DNA from: Bacillota bacterium
Lineage (GTDB): Bacteria; Bacillota; Clostridia; Christensenellales; SZUA-584
DNA length: 64,000 bases
NCBI GenBank assembly: GCA_023390815.1
Contig: JAEWCC010000051.1
Coordinates: forward strand, 6,511-70,510
Direction of reading: 5' to 3'
Shown: piece by piece, positions 33,113 through 40,682 of the stretch
Position numbering within the stretch: position 1 is the first letter of the stretch
Layout of the letters: each line of letters begins with the position of its first letter
Made by a program: the position numbers and the translations under genes
The notes under the pieces: generated by a model
What the model was told of the DNA's origin: nothing
What the model saw: only the letters and a program-made list of their open reading frames with translations
Databases searched by the model: none

Positions 33113-33472
33113 ATGGATCACGGAAAAAAGGTATGGATATTCCCGGATGCAGAGCTGCCGCCGGTCGGCGTAAACGTGATACCGGGACATGAATCCGTCA
33201 TTATTACCAATGTGTGTGACCGCGAGGCGCATATACGCATTACGCTGCTTTATACCGACAGGGAGCCTGCGGAAGACATGGTTGTTACGGTAGGCGCAAA
33301 GCGCGTACGCTGCCTGCGTACGAACGAAGAAAAAGATTTTGGCTGCCATACGCCGGTGATGGGCGAACAATACGCGATCATGCTGGAAAGTGATGTGCCG
33401 ATCGTGGCGCAGTACGGCAGGGCGGAGCCCCGGACCGTTAACTTCTATACCACGCCGGGCTATTGCGAATAA
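33113..33472 (+). CDS. Anabaena sensory rhodopsin transducer-like protein
   Basis: 119 residues matching the ASRT family along its length: KVWIFPDAELPPVG, HESVIITNVCDREAHIRITL, YTDREPAEDMVVTVGAKRVR and DVPIVAQYGRAEPR in order. The fold is a small beta sandwich that in Anabaena binds the photoreceptor and, as a tetramer, DNA. No rhodopsin is present here. Comparative work on the family has proposed a small-molecule (sugar-like) binding role, which suits its place right after a sugar operon. It lies beyond the operon terminator with its own AAGGAGG site, so it may use read-through or a weak promoter. Confidence 0.88.
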   Translation: MDHGKKVWIFPDAELPPVGVNVIPGHESVIITNVCDREAHIRITLLYTDREPAEDMVVTVGAKRVRCLRTNEEKDFGCHTPVMGEQYAIMLESDVPIVAQYGRAEPRTVNFYTTPGYCE

Positions 33473-33513
33473 GCGGCTGTCAAGTATCGCCAAGCTGAGG
33501 TTTAAAACTATGC

Positions 33514-33542
33514 TTGACGAGGACGCCAATAACTTATAGAAT
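33514..33542 (+). promoter_or_regulatory. Promoter of the cobalamin-salvage operon
   Basis: TTGACG (33514-33519) and TAGAAT (33537-33542) are spaced by 17 bases, just upstream of the riboswitch. Confidence 0.75.
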
Positions 33543-33554
33543 ACACATAGTAAA

Positions 33555-33720
33555 TCGTAGAGGTGCCCGTTTGATCGCGGGAGAATAGGGAATGGGGTGA
33601 GACTCCCCGGCGAACCCATCGCCGTAAGCGGTTAGCGACGTCCATGATGCCACTGGAGATGACTCCGGGAAGGCGGACGTGTTCGCAACGATCCGCAAGC
33701 CGGAAGACCTGCCTTTTCGA
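33555..33720 (+). promoter_or_regulatory. Cobalamin (AdoCbl) riboswitch
   Basis: The elements appear in order: AGGTGCCC near the 5' end, AGGGAATGGGGTGAGACTCC, GCCACTGGAGATGACTCCGG, and the 3' B12 box AAGCCGGAAGACCTGCC. A terminator hairpin follows. It should shut off the downstream genes when adenosylcobalamin is abundant. Confidence 0.93.
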
Positions 33721-33743
33721 TATGATCCGACACAGGTGACGGT

Positions 33744-33790
33744 AAAGCCTGTAGATATTGCCTTTGGGCAGTATTTACAGGCTTTTTATA
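33744..33790 (+). terminator. Riboswitch expression-platform terminator
   Basis: AAAGCCTGTA and TACAGGCTTTTTA form a long stem with an inner TTGCC/GGCAG pairing and a U run, ten bases before the ribosome binding site of the next gene. Confidence 0.82.
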
Positions 33791-33815
33791 TTACTTTTTG
33801 GAGGAGCTTAACGCT

Positions 33816-34331
33816 ATGAAGACAAGAAAAATTATCCTGATCGCGCTGTTCTGCGGGTTGTGCTATGCGGGCGCGAACATCAAAATCGCCGGTTCCATCG
33901 CTTTCGATTCCACTCCGGCTTTCCTGTGCGCGATGCTGATGGGGGGGCTGCCGGGTGCTGTTGCCGGGGCGCTGGGCCATCTGTTTTCCGCGCTGCTTTC
34001 GGGCTTTCCGCTTACGCTGCCGCTCCACCTTGTCATCGCGGCAGAAATGGGACTGATCTGCCTGGTTACCGGCGTACTGGTGAAAAGAAGCGGTTGGCCG
34101 ATATGGCTTGCAGCCATCGTCGCGTTGGTGCTGAACGGCGTAGCAGCGCCCGCGATACTCATCGTCTGGCCGGGAATGGGACTCAGCGTCGCACTTGCCA
34201 TGTTCCTGCCGCTGCTGCTGGCTTCCGCGGCAAACGCTGCATTAGCGGCGGTGCTGGCATATTTGCTGAAGAAGCCGTATAGCTTGATCACAGCAGCGCA
34301 GCAGCAGAAGAGGCAGAATGAAACGATTTGA
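33816..34331 (+). CDS. cblT: ECF transporter S component, probable CblT (alpha-ribazole uptake)
   Basis: 171 residues, five to six hydrophobic segments. MKTRKIILIALFCGLCYAGA resembles the N-terminus of ECF S components, with the small-residue motif used to bind EcfT. GAVAGALGHLFSALLSGFPL and the Trp-poor loops fit the CblT type. A cobalamin riboswitch upstream and a CblS-like gene overlapping by 14 bases support a role in importing alpha-ribazole or a related B12 precursor. It needs shared EcfA/T proteins encoded elsewhere. ATG at 33816 has GGAGGAG nine bases upstream. Other riboswitch-controlled S components (CbrT, cobalamin itself) cannot be excluded. Confidence 0.72.
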   Translation: MKTRKIILIALFCGLCYAGANIKIAGSIAFDSTPAFLCAMLMGGLPGAVAGALGHLFSALLSGFPLTLPLHLVIAAEMGLICLVTGVLVKRSGWPIWLAAIVALVLNGVAAPAILIVWPGMGLSVALAMFLPLLLASAANAALAAVLAYLLKKPYSLITAAQQQKRQNETI

Positions 34332-35055
34332 TACCTTCCGTGATGTGCTGATATTGTGCCCGGAGGATGCGGGCGCCGATGTGCTTGTGACAGCGGTGGA
34401 TTCATGCGGCGCGATCGGTGAAAAACCGGGGGATGTAGTTCGGGCAGCTCCGGAATGCGCTGCAGAACATACGGCAAGGGTAGCGTTGCTGGAGGTCGCC
34501 AGTACCGGTGCCAAACTGGTGTTCTGCACACTGAATGTATGTAACGGTCCCGCTGATGGAGAAAGAATGCTTGCGGGCGTACAAAAGGCTCTTCCGCATA
34601 CCCCAGTCGTGATGAGCACTGAAAAGAATATGCCCACCTGCATGAGCGCATTCGGCGTCAGCGTAACGGGGATATGTAAGCCCGAAGAAATGCGTCTGGG
34701 ACATGCAAAGGCGGGGGACCAGCTGTTTTGCGCGGGCGTACCGCTTGTAGGGGAGGAGGTGCTGAGCCCGAGAGCCGCCTGCTTTGGGTTGGCGCATCTG
34801 GACACGCTTTTTAAGGATGCCCATGTCCATGCGGTAATTCCCTGCGGCTCTCAGGGGATCGCGAAGGAGGCGTATGTAATCGCCTCCGAGAGCGCGCTCA
34901 TCGCGATACTCGATAATGAGAGCAGGCTCGATCTCAAGAAGTCTGCAGGGCCTGCCACATGTGCCGTATTCGCGGCAGACCGCCCCACAGGGCATGATTT
35001 CAAGCTGGGTCTGCCGGTCGCCTGCATTGGGCGGCTGGCAGCGGTAAAGGACTGA
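34318..35055 (+). CDS. cblS: AIR-synthase-like protein, probable alpha-ribazole kinase CblS
   Basis: 245 residues. RDVLILCPEDAGADVLVTAVDSCGAIGEKPGDVV resembles the nucleotide-binding start of the PurM/ThiL/SelD family (shown as DSCGAIGEKPGDVV), followed by ARVALLEVASTGAKLVFCTL. In Listeria and Geobacillus, CblS phosphorylates alpha-ribazole taken up by CblT, feeding the lower ligand of cobalamin. Linkage to an S component under a cobalamin riboswitch matches that pair. The chain is shorter than typical PurM proteins, as only the first domain is clear. Overlap with cblT implies coupling. Confidence 0.65.
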   Translation: MKRFDTFRDVLILCPEDAGADVLVTAVDSCGAIGEKPGDVVRAAPECAAEHTARVALLEVASTGAKLVFCTLNVCNGPADGERMLAGVQKALPHTPVVMSTEKNMPTCMSAFGVSVTGICKPEEMRLGHAKAGDQLFCAGVPLVGEEVLSPRAACFGLAHLDTLFKDAHVHAVIPCGSQGIAKEAYVIASESALIAILDNESRLDLKKSAGPATCAVFAADRPTGHDFKLGLPVACIGRLAAVKD

Positions 35056-35098
35056 CAGCTGGGATAAAAAGATAGACTGTCTCGGATTCGCTTCCAAT

Positions 35099-35135
35099 AT
35101 AAAAAAGCCAATGCCCGTAAAGACATTGGCTTCTA
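35099..35135. terminator. Hairpin terminator after cblS, strongest on the minus strand
   Basis: AAGCCAATG and CATTGGCTT pair around ten bases. The A run at 35099-35104 gives a U run on the minus strand; on the plus strand only TTCT follows. Confidence 0.6.
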
Positions 35136-35136
35136 A

Positions 35137-35160
35137 TGGCGGTGAGAGGATTTGCTCCGG
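35137..35160 (-). pseudogene. tRNA 3'-end remnant, possible old attachment site
   Basis: Read on the minus strand, CAAATCCTCTCACCGCCA looks like the T-arm, acceptor strand and CCA of a Ser-type tRNA without its body, about 155 bases from the intact tRNA-Ser. Nothing else is seen between except short repeats (GACATGAAACTGACATGAA) and a GGCTCT/AGAGCC hairpin. No integrase gene is present. Confidence 0.4.
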
Positions 35161-35280
35161 TTATAGTGGAGTGTATTTTTTACAATTGACATGAAACTGA
35201 CATGAAGGCTCTTTCGGTAAAGAATAGAGCCCTTAAAAGGGGTTACAGACGGGGTTAATGGCGTTGTTTTTATAAAATAA

Positions 35281-35316
35281 AAAAGCCAGTATCATACGAT
35301 AAATACTGACTTTTTT
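35281..35316. terminator. Terminator downstream of tRNA-Ser
   Basis: AGCCAGTAT and ATACTGACT pair around ten bases, with T or A runs on both sides. It lies directly after the encoded CCA on the minus strand. Confidence 0.75.
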
Positions 35317-35407
35317 GGCGGAGAGAGAGGGATTCGAACCCTCGGTACGGTATTAGCGTACACACGATTTCCAGTCGTGCGCCTTAGACCAGCTCAGCCA
35401 TCTCTCC
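35316..35407 (-). tRNA. tRNA-Ser (anticodon GGA)
   Basis: A 92-nt class II tRNA with encoded CCA. The acceptor GGAGAGA pairs with TCTCTCC, the D-arm is GCTGAGCTGGTCTAAGGC, the anticodon stem-loop ACGACTGGAAATCGT carries GGA, a long variable arm (TACGCTAATACCGTA) follows, and the T-arm is GAGGGTTCGAATCCCTC. Confidence 0.95.
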
Positions 35408-35549
35408 ATGGCGCTTTGTCCACGCGAAGGGTATTTTAACATATGGCACGTGAAATAACAACACGTTATGTGATCATTTTTATTTTTTTCACATATTTCA
35501 TGACCCGAGAGAGATAATAACAACATCGCATGAAAGAAAGGTGAGAGGG

Positions 35550-35705
35550 ATGCAAAGCTTTAAATCAGGGCAAAAGGCGCCGCAGGGCGGTGACTACAAG
35601 ATTATAAACGAACGCGGACAAATCGTCCGGAGCGGGATTACTTTAAGCAAAGGCGATTCGTTTCCGCCGACGCCGGGCTCAAACCAACATTTTGAAAAAG
35701 AGTAA
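35550..35705 (+). CDS. YjzC-like small protein
   Basis: 51 residues starting MQSFKSGQKAPQGGDYKIIN. The FKSGQKAP opening, the IVRSGITLSKGDSFPPTP middle (turn with GD-FPPTP) and a charged tail match the YjzC family of Firmicutes, whose function is unknown. A GTGAGAGGG site precedes the ATG, and a terminator follows five bases after the stop. It is a free-standing gene upstream of the second LacI operon. Confidence 0.75.
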   Translation: MQSFKSGQKAPQGGDYKIINERGQIVRSGITLSKGDSFPPTPGSNQHFEKE

Positions 35706-35710
35706 AGCGA

Positions 35711-35738
35711 GGCCGGCGTTTTGCCGGTCTTGTTTTTA
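35711..35738 (+). terminator. Terminator after the YjzC-like gene
   Basis: GGCCGGC-GTTTT-GCCGGTC, then TTGTTTTT. Confidence 0.8.
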
Positions 35739-35770
35739 TGATTAAACTGTTTCAAGTCAAAACCCATTAT

Positions 35771-35794
35771 TTAAAGAAACCGATTTCCCTAAAA
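35771..35794. promoter_or_regulatory. Distal LacI-type operator of the second catabolic operon
   Basis: TTAAAGAAACCGATTTCCCT and the following AAAA match the proximal site (TTAAAGAAAACGGTTTCTCT) at nearly every position. The inverted GAAA/TTTC halves meet around a central CG. It lies 106 bases upstream of the second copy. Confidence 0.75.
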
Positions 35795-35838
35795 TTATGA
35801 TCACCATTAATATTTAATCACAATATTTCAATTGACTG

Positions 35839-35900
35839 TTGAAAAATACGTTCACAAGTGATATATTATGATTAAATTAAAGAAAACGGTTTCTCTAAAT
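35839..35900 (+). promoter_or_regulatory. Promoter and proximal operator of the second catabolic operon
   Basis: TTGAAA (35839-35844) and TATATT (35862-35867) are spaced by 17 bases. The operator at 35877-35900 covers the expected start point, immediately before the lacI-type gene. Confidence 0.78.
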
Positions 35901-35911
35901 ATGAGGAGAAT

Positions 35912-36946
35912 ATGAGCAAGATCACGATTAACGATATCGCGGAGCGTATGGGGCTGTCCAAGGGCGCTGTCAGTAAAGCGCTGGGCGGTAAAAAAGGCGT
36001 CAGTGAAAGCACGCGCGAAATGGTGCTGGAGACAGCCAGAACCATGGGCTATCAGGTCAATACCGCTGCGCAGGCGCTCGCTCGCAGCACGATGAAGCTG
36101 GGTATTGTTATGCCAAGCGTGTGGGAAGAATACTACGGCGAGCTTAAGAAAGGGATCGACCGGCAGCTTGCGCAGATCAGCCGCTTTAATGTTACGGGAG
36201 AATACCGCTATTATGACAGCCTCTATTCCGCGGAGGGGATATGCAACGCGCTAGAATCGTTCGAGCAGGCACAGGTTAAGGGCATCATCCTCTGCCCGGG
36301 TTCAGTCACAAGACTGGAAGGATATCCTGAATATTATCACAAGAACAGCATACCCATTGTACTGCTGGGCACGGATGCAGAAGTCAATGAAAAAGTCGCC
36401 TGTGTACGCGTCGATTCGGAGATGGCGGGTACGATCGCCGGGGAGTTCGCGAGCCTGATCGTGTCACCGGGCAAAACCGTCGTTGTCTTTATCGGCAATA
36501 AGGACATCGAAGATCACAAAAAAAAGCTCGAGGGTTTCTGTGCAAAAATCTCCGACCACGGCTTTGAAAATTACGTCGTATTCGAAACACAGGACGACCC
36601 GGACCTGGCATACGCGATTGCGCGCAAAAAGCTGACGGAGATACCTGATGTGGGCGGAATTTATATTGCGACAGGCAACTCGGCGGGCGTGTGCCGCGCG
36701 ATTACAGATCTCGGCTTGCAAGGCGGGATTCGTGTCGTGGCAACGGACGTATTCCCGGATATCAAGGAATTCGTGGATACGGACGTAATCAGCGGGGTGA
36801 TCTATCAGAATCCCATAAGACAGGGCGAGCTGGCGGTATCGTGTCTGTACCGATGCATATCGGAGCGCGTCATGCCTGTATTAAACCCCGTCATACCGAC
36901 GCTGCTTTTGAGGAGCAGCTTCAATCAAATGATCAGCGAAAAATAA
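35912..36946 (+). CDS. LacI family transcriptional regulator
   Basis: 344 residues. The helix-turn-helix is ITINDIAERMGLSKGAVSKAL with hinge NTAAQALARSTMKLGIV. The effector domain has VKGIILCPGS, IPIVLLGTDAE, CVRVDSEMAGTIAGEFA, GNKDIEDHKKKLEGF and VVATDVFPDI. It resembles sugar-responsive regulators with a wider first lobe than the fucose LacI above; the two differ in their operators (GAAAnCGnTTTC here, GTGAAACGTTTCAC there). It heads a seven-gene operon with a gap of 25 bases to the next gene, and probably represses it. Confidence 0.92.
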   Translation: MSKITINDIAERMGLSKGAVSKALGGKKGVSESTREMVLETARTMGYQVNTAAQALARSTMKLGIVMPSVWEEYYGELKKGIDRQLAQISRFNVTGEYRYYDSLYSAEGICNALESFEQAQVKGIILCPGSVTRLEGYPEYYHKNSIPIVLLGTDAEVNEKVACVRVDSEMAGTIAGEFASLIVSPGKTVVVFIGNKDIEDHKKKLEGFCAKISDHGFENYVVFETQDDPDLAYAIARKKLTEIPDVGGIYIATGNSAGVCRAITDLGLQGGIRVVATDVFPDIKEFVDTDVISGVIYQNPIRQGELAVSCLYRCISERVMPVLNPVIPTLLLRSSFNQMISEK

Positions 36947-36971
36947 AAAAAGCATAAAGGAGGCCCCGAAA

Positions 36972-38117
36972 ATGGACACCTGGCGCGGGTTTGACCTGAC
37001 AAAAAGGAAGGATAAGATTCGCCGTGCGTTTGAGCGCGCCCCGCTGACCGATGCGGAAATGCTGCCCATCGTAATCGGCACACCCTGTTACTTTGGATTC
37101 GGAAGCAAACCGCGTCCGCGCGAGTACTGGGAAGACCCGAAGGTGATGGTGAATTTCCAGGAGAATGCGTACGAAGCGCACCTCTCGCAGATCCATGATG
37201 ACTTTGTGCCTTATTTTATGCCGTGGTTTGGCACGGGCGTGCTGGCTTCGGCGTTTGGCAGCACCATCAAGCCGGCTACCGGCAACGGCGATGATCCGGC
37301 GGTTACAAACATCGCGATCAACGATGTTGCGGATATCGCCAAACTTCACCTGCCCGATCCAACCAGCAGTGGTTGGATGCCAAAAGTGATTGAGTTCATC
37401 GAGTACGCAAAAAAGCACAGCGATCTGCCCATCGGTCTTACGGATATGAACAGCCCGCTGTCCACTGCGTGCCAGCTCTGCGGCTATGAAAACTTCTTCA
37501 TCTGGATGTACGAGGAGCCGGAGGCTATAAAAGACCTTATGGCGATGATCACCGAGGCACTGATCCAGTGGACAAGGCTGCAAAAGCAGCTCGCTGATGA
37601 ACCCATGGATTCAAGCAGCGGCTTGCAGGGGCTTTGGTCCCCGGCAGCGGGCATCTGGCTCTCGGACGACGATCTCGTCACCATCGGCCCCGAACAGTAC
37701 GAAGAATTCATCGTGCCGCACTATTCACGCATATTCACGGAGTTCGGCGGCGGCATCCTGCATTTTTGCGGCAAGGGGCTGCATCAAGCGGACAATATCC
37801 TGAAGATCGAGAACGTTCGGGCAGTCAATAACTCGCCGATGGGCCAGTACGACATCTTCACGCGGTTCGTCGATAAAGTGGGACACGGAAAGCTCTCTGT
37901 CGTCATTCAGGACGGCGTGCCGGAGGATATGAAGACTTACTATACACGCCTGTTTGAAAACATCAGCGATTTTCGGGGCTTTATGTTCGCTACCTTCCTG
38001 ATCGATAACTACGCCGTGGATGAAGTCGGCGGCCTTGTGCCGGTTAAACGCGACCCGGTAAAAACGGCTAACGAATTTGTACGCATCGTACGCGAGTGCG
38101 TTGCGAAAAAACTTTGA
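36972..38117 (+). CDS. URO-D superfamily protein (second operon, first copy)
   Basis: 381 residues, a divergent URO-D-like barrel. GILHFCGKG keeps the His-x-Cys of the methyltransferase subgroup. The N-terminus (MDTWRGFDLTKRKDKIRRAF) and the central PIGLTDMNSPLSTACQLCGYENFF are far from HemE. GGAGG lies upstream of ATG. It follows the regulator by 25 bases and precedes the DUF4432 gene by 11. It shares little with the other three URO-D-like proteins beyond the fold signature, so its substrate is probably different. Function unknown. Confidence 0.75.
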   Translation: MDTWRGFDLTKRKDKIRRAFERAPLTDAEMLPIVIGTPCYFGFGSKPRPREYWEDPKVMVNFQENAYEAHLSQIHDDFVPYFMPWFGTGVLASAFGSTIKPATGNGDDPAVTNIAINDVADIAKLHLPDPTSSGWMPKVIEFIEYAKKHSDLPIGLTDMNSPLSTACQLCGYENFFIWMYEEPEAIKDLMAMITEALIQWTRLQKQLADEPMDSSSGLQGLWSPAAGIWLSDDDLVTIGPEQYEEFIVPHYSRIFTEFGGGILHFCGKGLHQADNILKIENVRAVNNSPMGQYDIFTRFVDKVGHGKLSVVIQDGVPEDMKTYYTRLFENISDFRGFMFATFLIDNYAVDEVGGLVPVKRDPVKTANEFVRIVRECVAKKL

Positions 38118-38128
38118 AGGGAGAAATC

Positions 38129-39214
38129 ATGAAGGACTTTCCGCTCAAAGGCGGCAAGGCGCTGCTGCGTTTTGCCGGAGACATCAGTCAGTTCGCGGGG
38201 GCCAAGCGCTACGAGTTCACCGAAGGCAAAGAGAAGGGCGTCGAGGCGGTGGATGTGCGCACCGGCACGGGCTTTGAATACACCGTGCTGCCCGGTCGCG
38301 GCATGGACATCGCACACTGCAGTTATCACGGCGTACCGGTCAGCTATATGAGCAAGACGGGCATCGTTTCGCCCGCATACTACGACAGTAGCGGTCTCGA
38401 ATGGGTACGCGGCTTCTTCGGCGGCCTGCTTACCACGTGCGGGCTGTCCAACGTGGGAGGCCCATGCAGCGACACCCACGATATATTGGGCGAGCAGCAT
38501 TATGGACTGCATGGGCGCATTACGCATATAAGCGCGTATCAGGTATGCGTTCAGGAGGACTGGGTCGAGGCTGAGCAGTATGAGATGCGGGTGAGCGGCA
38601 AGGTGAAAGAGGCGCAGCTGCACGGTGAATGCTTTGTGCTGAGCCGCGAGGTAAAAAGCGTGATGGGCGAAAGCCGCCTTTTCATCACCGACAGGATTGA
38701 AAACCAATCCTGCCGCGAGCAGCCGCTGATGCTGCTGTACCATATCAATATCGGTTACCCGATCGTAAGCGAAGGGAGCCGTTTCATCGCAGCGCAAAAG
38801 CGGATTGAACCGAACGACGATTATTCACGCAAGCGGTTGAATGAGCATGCAGTTTTCGGCGCGCCCGTACCGCTCGAGAAGGAGAACGTGTATTTTCATG
38901 ACATGTGCACCGACACAGAGGGTTATGCGGTAGCCGCGGTCGTGAACGATGCGCTGGAGGCAGGCGCTTATATCCGTTACAAGAAAGCGGAGCTGCCCGA
39001 GTTCTCTCAATGGAAGATGTGCGGCGTATCTGAATACGTGATGGGGCTGGAGCCGGGCAACTGCCGCCCCGTGGGCCGGACAGCTTGGCGCGAAAGCGGA
39101 AAGCTGCGCACGCTGGCGCCGTTCAGCAGCGCGACCGTGCATCTGGAGATCGGCATTCTGAAGGACGCGCAGGAGATTGCGGCGTTCGAGAGCCGCCTTA
39201 AAACCATCGTATAA
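38129..39214 (+). CDS. DUF4432 family protein (aldose-epimerase-like)
   Basis: 361 residues of the galactose-mutarotase-like beta fold. FEYTVLPGRGMDIAHCSYHGVPVSYMSK is typical (quoted as LPGRGMDIAHCSYHGVPVSY). GGLLTTCGLSNVGGP, GEQHYGLHGRITHI and the His/Glu residues there suit an anomer- or epimer-converting enzyme. ATG at 38129 has GGGAGA upstream, eight to ten bases away. DUF4432 proteins are commonly encoded with FGGY kinases and dehydrogenases in sugar operons, as here. The precise sugar is not readable. Confidence 0.85.
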   Translation: MKDFPLKGGKALLRFAGDISQFAGAKRYEFTEGKEKGVEAVDVRTGTGFEYTVLPGRGMDIAHCSYHGVPVSYMSKTGIVSPAYYDSSGLEWVRGFFGGLLTTCGLSNVGGPCSDTHDILGEQHYGLHGRITHISAYQVCVQEDWVEAEQYEMRVSGKVKEAQLHGECFVLSREVKSVMGESRLFITDRIENQSCREQPLMLLYHINIGYPIVSEGSRFIAAQKRIEPNDDYSRKRLNEHAVFGAPVPLEKENVYFHDMCTDTEGYAVAAVVNDALEAGAYIRYKKAELPEFSQWKMCGVSEYVMGLEPGNCRPVGRTAWRESGKLRTLAPFSSATVHLEIGILKDAQEIAAFESRLKTIV

Positions 39215-39254
39215 ACCGGCGCGCTATGCGCGCTGATCTTTGAAAGGAGCATAT

Positions 39255-40679
39255 ATGGCAAAAGTGAAAATCGGTTTTATCCCCTCAAACTGGGAATCGT
39301 GGGACGGTAGTGAGTTTACCGGCAAGTGGGCCGGAAAGATGCGCGACCGCTGTGTTGCGGTGCTCGAAGCGATACCGGGCATGGAACTCATCGTACCTTC
39401 GCGCGAAATGACGGTGGACGGCTGCGTCAACGACAAAGCGGAAGCGGCGCACGTGCTCGAGTATTTCAAACAGCAGGACATCAAGGGCCTCATCATTGGC
39501 AACATGACGTTCGGTATGGAAGTCGCGGTGGGCGTGATTCTAAGCGGCCTCAATAAGGAACTGCCCGTCATGCATTTCTGCACGCGCAGCGGGCCGATCG
39601 ACCCGAATGGTTCCCGGGCGACCGATACGTGGTGCGGCCAGTTTATGACGGTGTCATCGATCAAACGCCGCGGCTTTAAGTATGAGCACATCTTAACCTG
39701 CAACCCCGAAGAAGACATATTTAAGGAAAAGATGGAGATATTCACGCGTGCCGTCTACGCGATCAGCCGTTTCCGCGGCGCGAAGATCGGGCAGATCGGC
39801 ACCCGGCCAGAGCTTTTTGAATCGCAGTATTTCAGCGAAGAGAACATGCAGCGCCAGTTCGGGCAGATGCTCGTCCCGATGGACCTCGCCACGGCTTTTT
39901 CGCGCCTCGATGCGGTGCGCGCCGACGACCCGGAAGTGAAGCAGGTGCTTGCCGAGATCAAGGCGGGCGCGGATTGCATCACCGACAACGCGAGCGAGGA
40001 AGCGCTCATCAATCAGGCGCGCTATGAAGTCTCGCTGATGCGGATTGCGAAAGAGCTGGACGTCAACGCGATGGCAGTATCATGCTGGACGCAAATTCAG
40101 GAACGTTACGGCATCTCCGCGTGCTCGACATTCGGACGCCTTAACGACAAGGGCATCATCACCGCGTGCGAGGTGGACGTACTGGGCGCCGTCACGATGT
40201 GGGCGGTATATTGTGCGACGCTTGGCGAGCACATCCCGGATTTCATCGACTGGACGGATCTGCACCCGACGGAAAAGAACGTATGGCTCGCATGGCATTG
40301 CGGCAACGCCGCGCCCAGCCTGCGCGATACGCGCTGCAAATCTCAGCTGGTGCGCAACGAGCGCATGATTCAGTGGTGCCCGACGTGCCACGGCGCGCTG
40401 GAGTTCAAGCTTAAGAGCGGCCCGGTCACCTGCTCGCGTATGGTGGAGTATGACGGCGAGTATACGTTCTTCTTCGGCAACGGCGAAATTGTCGATATCG
40501 ACCCGTACATCCGAGGCGCTTACGGTTGGGTGAAGGTGAACGACCTTGCCGACTGGGAAACCAAGATGGTTGAGAACGGCGTCATCCACCACGGCACGCT
40601 GATCCATGACAAAAAGGTCGCAGACGTGCTCGAGATGTTCTGCAAGTTCCTTGGCATCAAAGCCGTGAGGGGAGCGTAA
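39255..40679 (+). CDS. L-fucose/L-arabinose isomerase family protein
   Basis: 474 residues, a shorter and divergent relative of FucI/AraA. AKVKIGFIPSNWESWDGSE begins the protein, with GLIIGNMTFGMEVAVG in the first domain and NAMAVSCWTQIQERYG, then TACEVDVLGAVTMW (metal-binding Glu and Asp) in the catalytic region. The metal His would lie in VWLAWHCGNAAPS. The C-terminal domain has YDGEYTFFFGNGEIVDIDP. AAAGGAG lies upstream of ATG at 39255. It probably isomerises an aldose to the ketose phosphorylated by the kinase encoded downstream. It is distinct from fucI at 24130, so the two operons handle different sugars. Confidence 0.85.
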   Translation: MAKVKIGFIPSNWESWDGSEFTGKWAGKMRDRCVAVLEAIPGMELIVPSREMTVDGCVNDKAEAAHVLEYFKQQDIKGLIIGNMTFGMEVAVGVILSGLNKELPVMHFCTRSGPIDPNGSRATDTWCGQFMTVSSIKRRGFKYEHILTCNPEEDIFKEKMEIFTRAVYAISRFRGAKIGQIGTRPELFESQYFSEENMQRQFGQMLVPMDLATAFSRLDAVRADDPEVKQVLAEIKAGADCITDNASEEALINQARYEVSLMRIAKELDVNAMAVSCWTQIQERYGISACSTFGRLNDKGIITACEVDVLGAVTMWAVYCATLGEHIPDFIDWTDLHPTEKNVWLAWHCGNAAPSLRDTRCKSQLVRNERMIQWCPTCHGALEFKLKSGPVTCSRMVEYDGEYTFFFGNGEIVDIDPYIRGAYGWVKVNDLADWETKMVENGVIHHGTLIHDKKVADVLEMFCKFLGIKAVRGA

Positions 40680-40682
40680 CCC

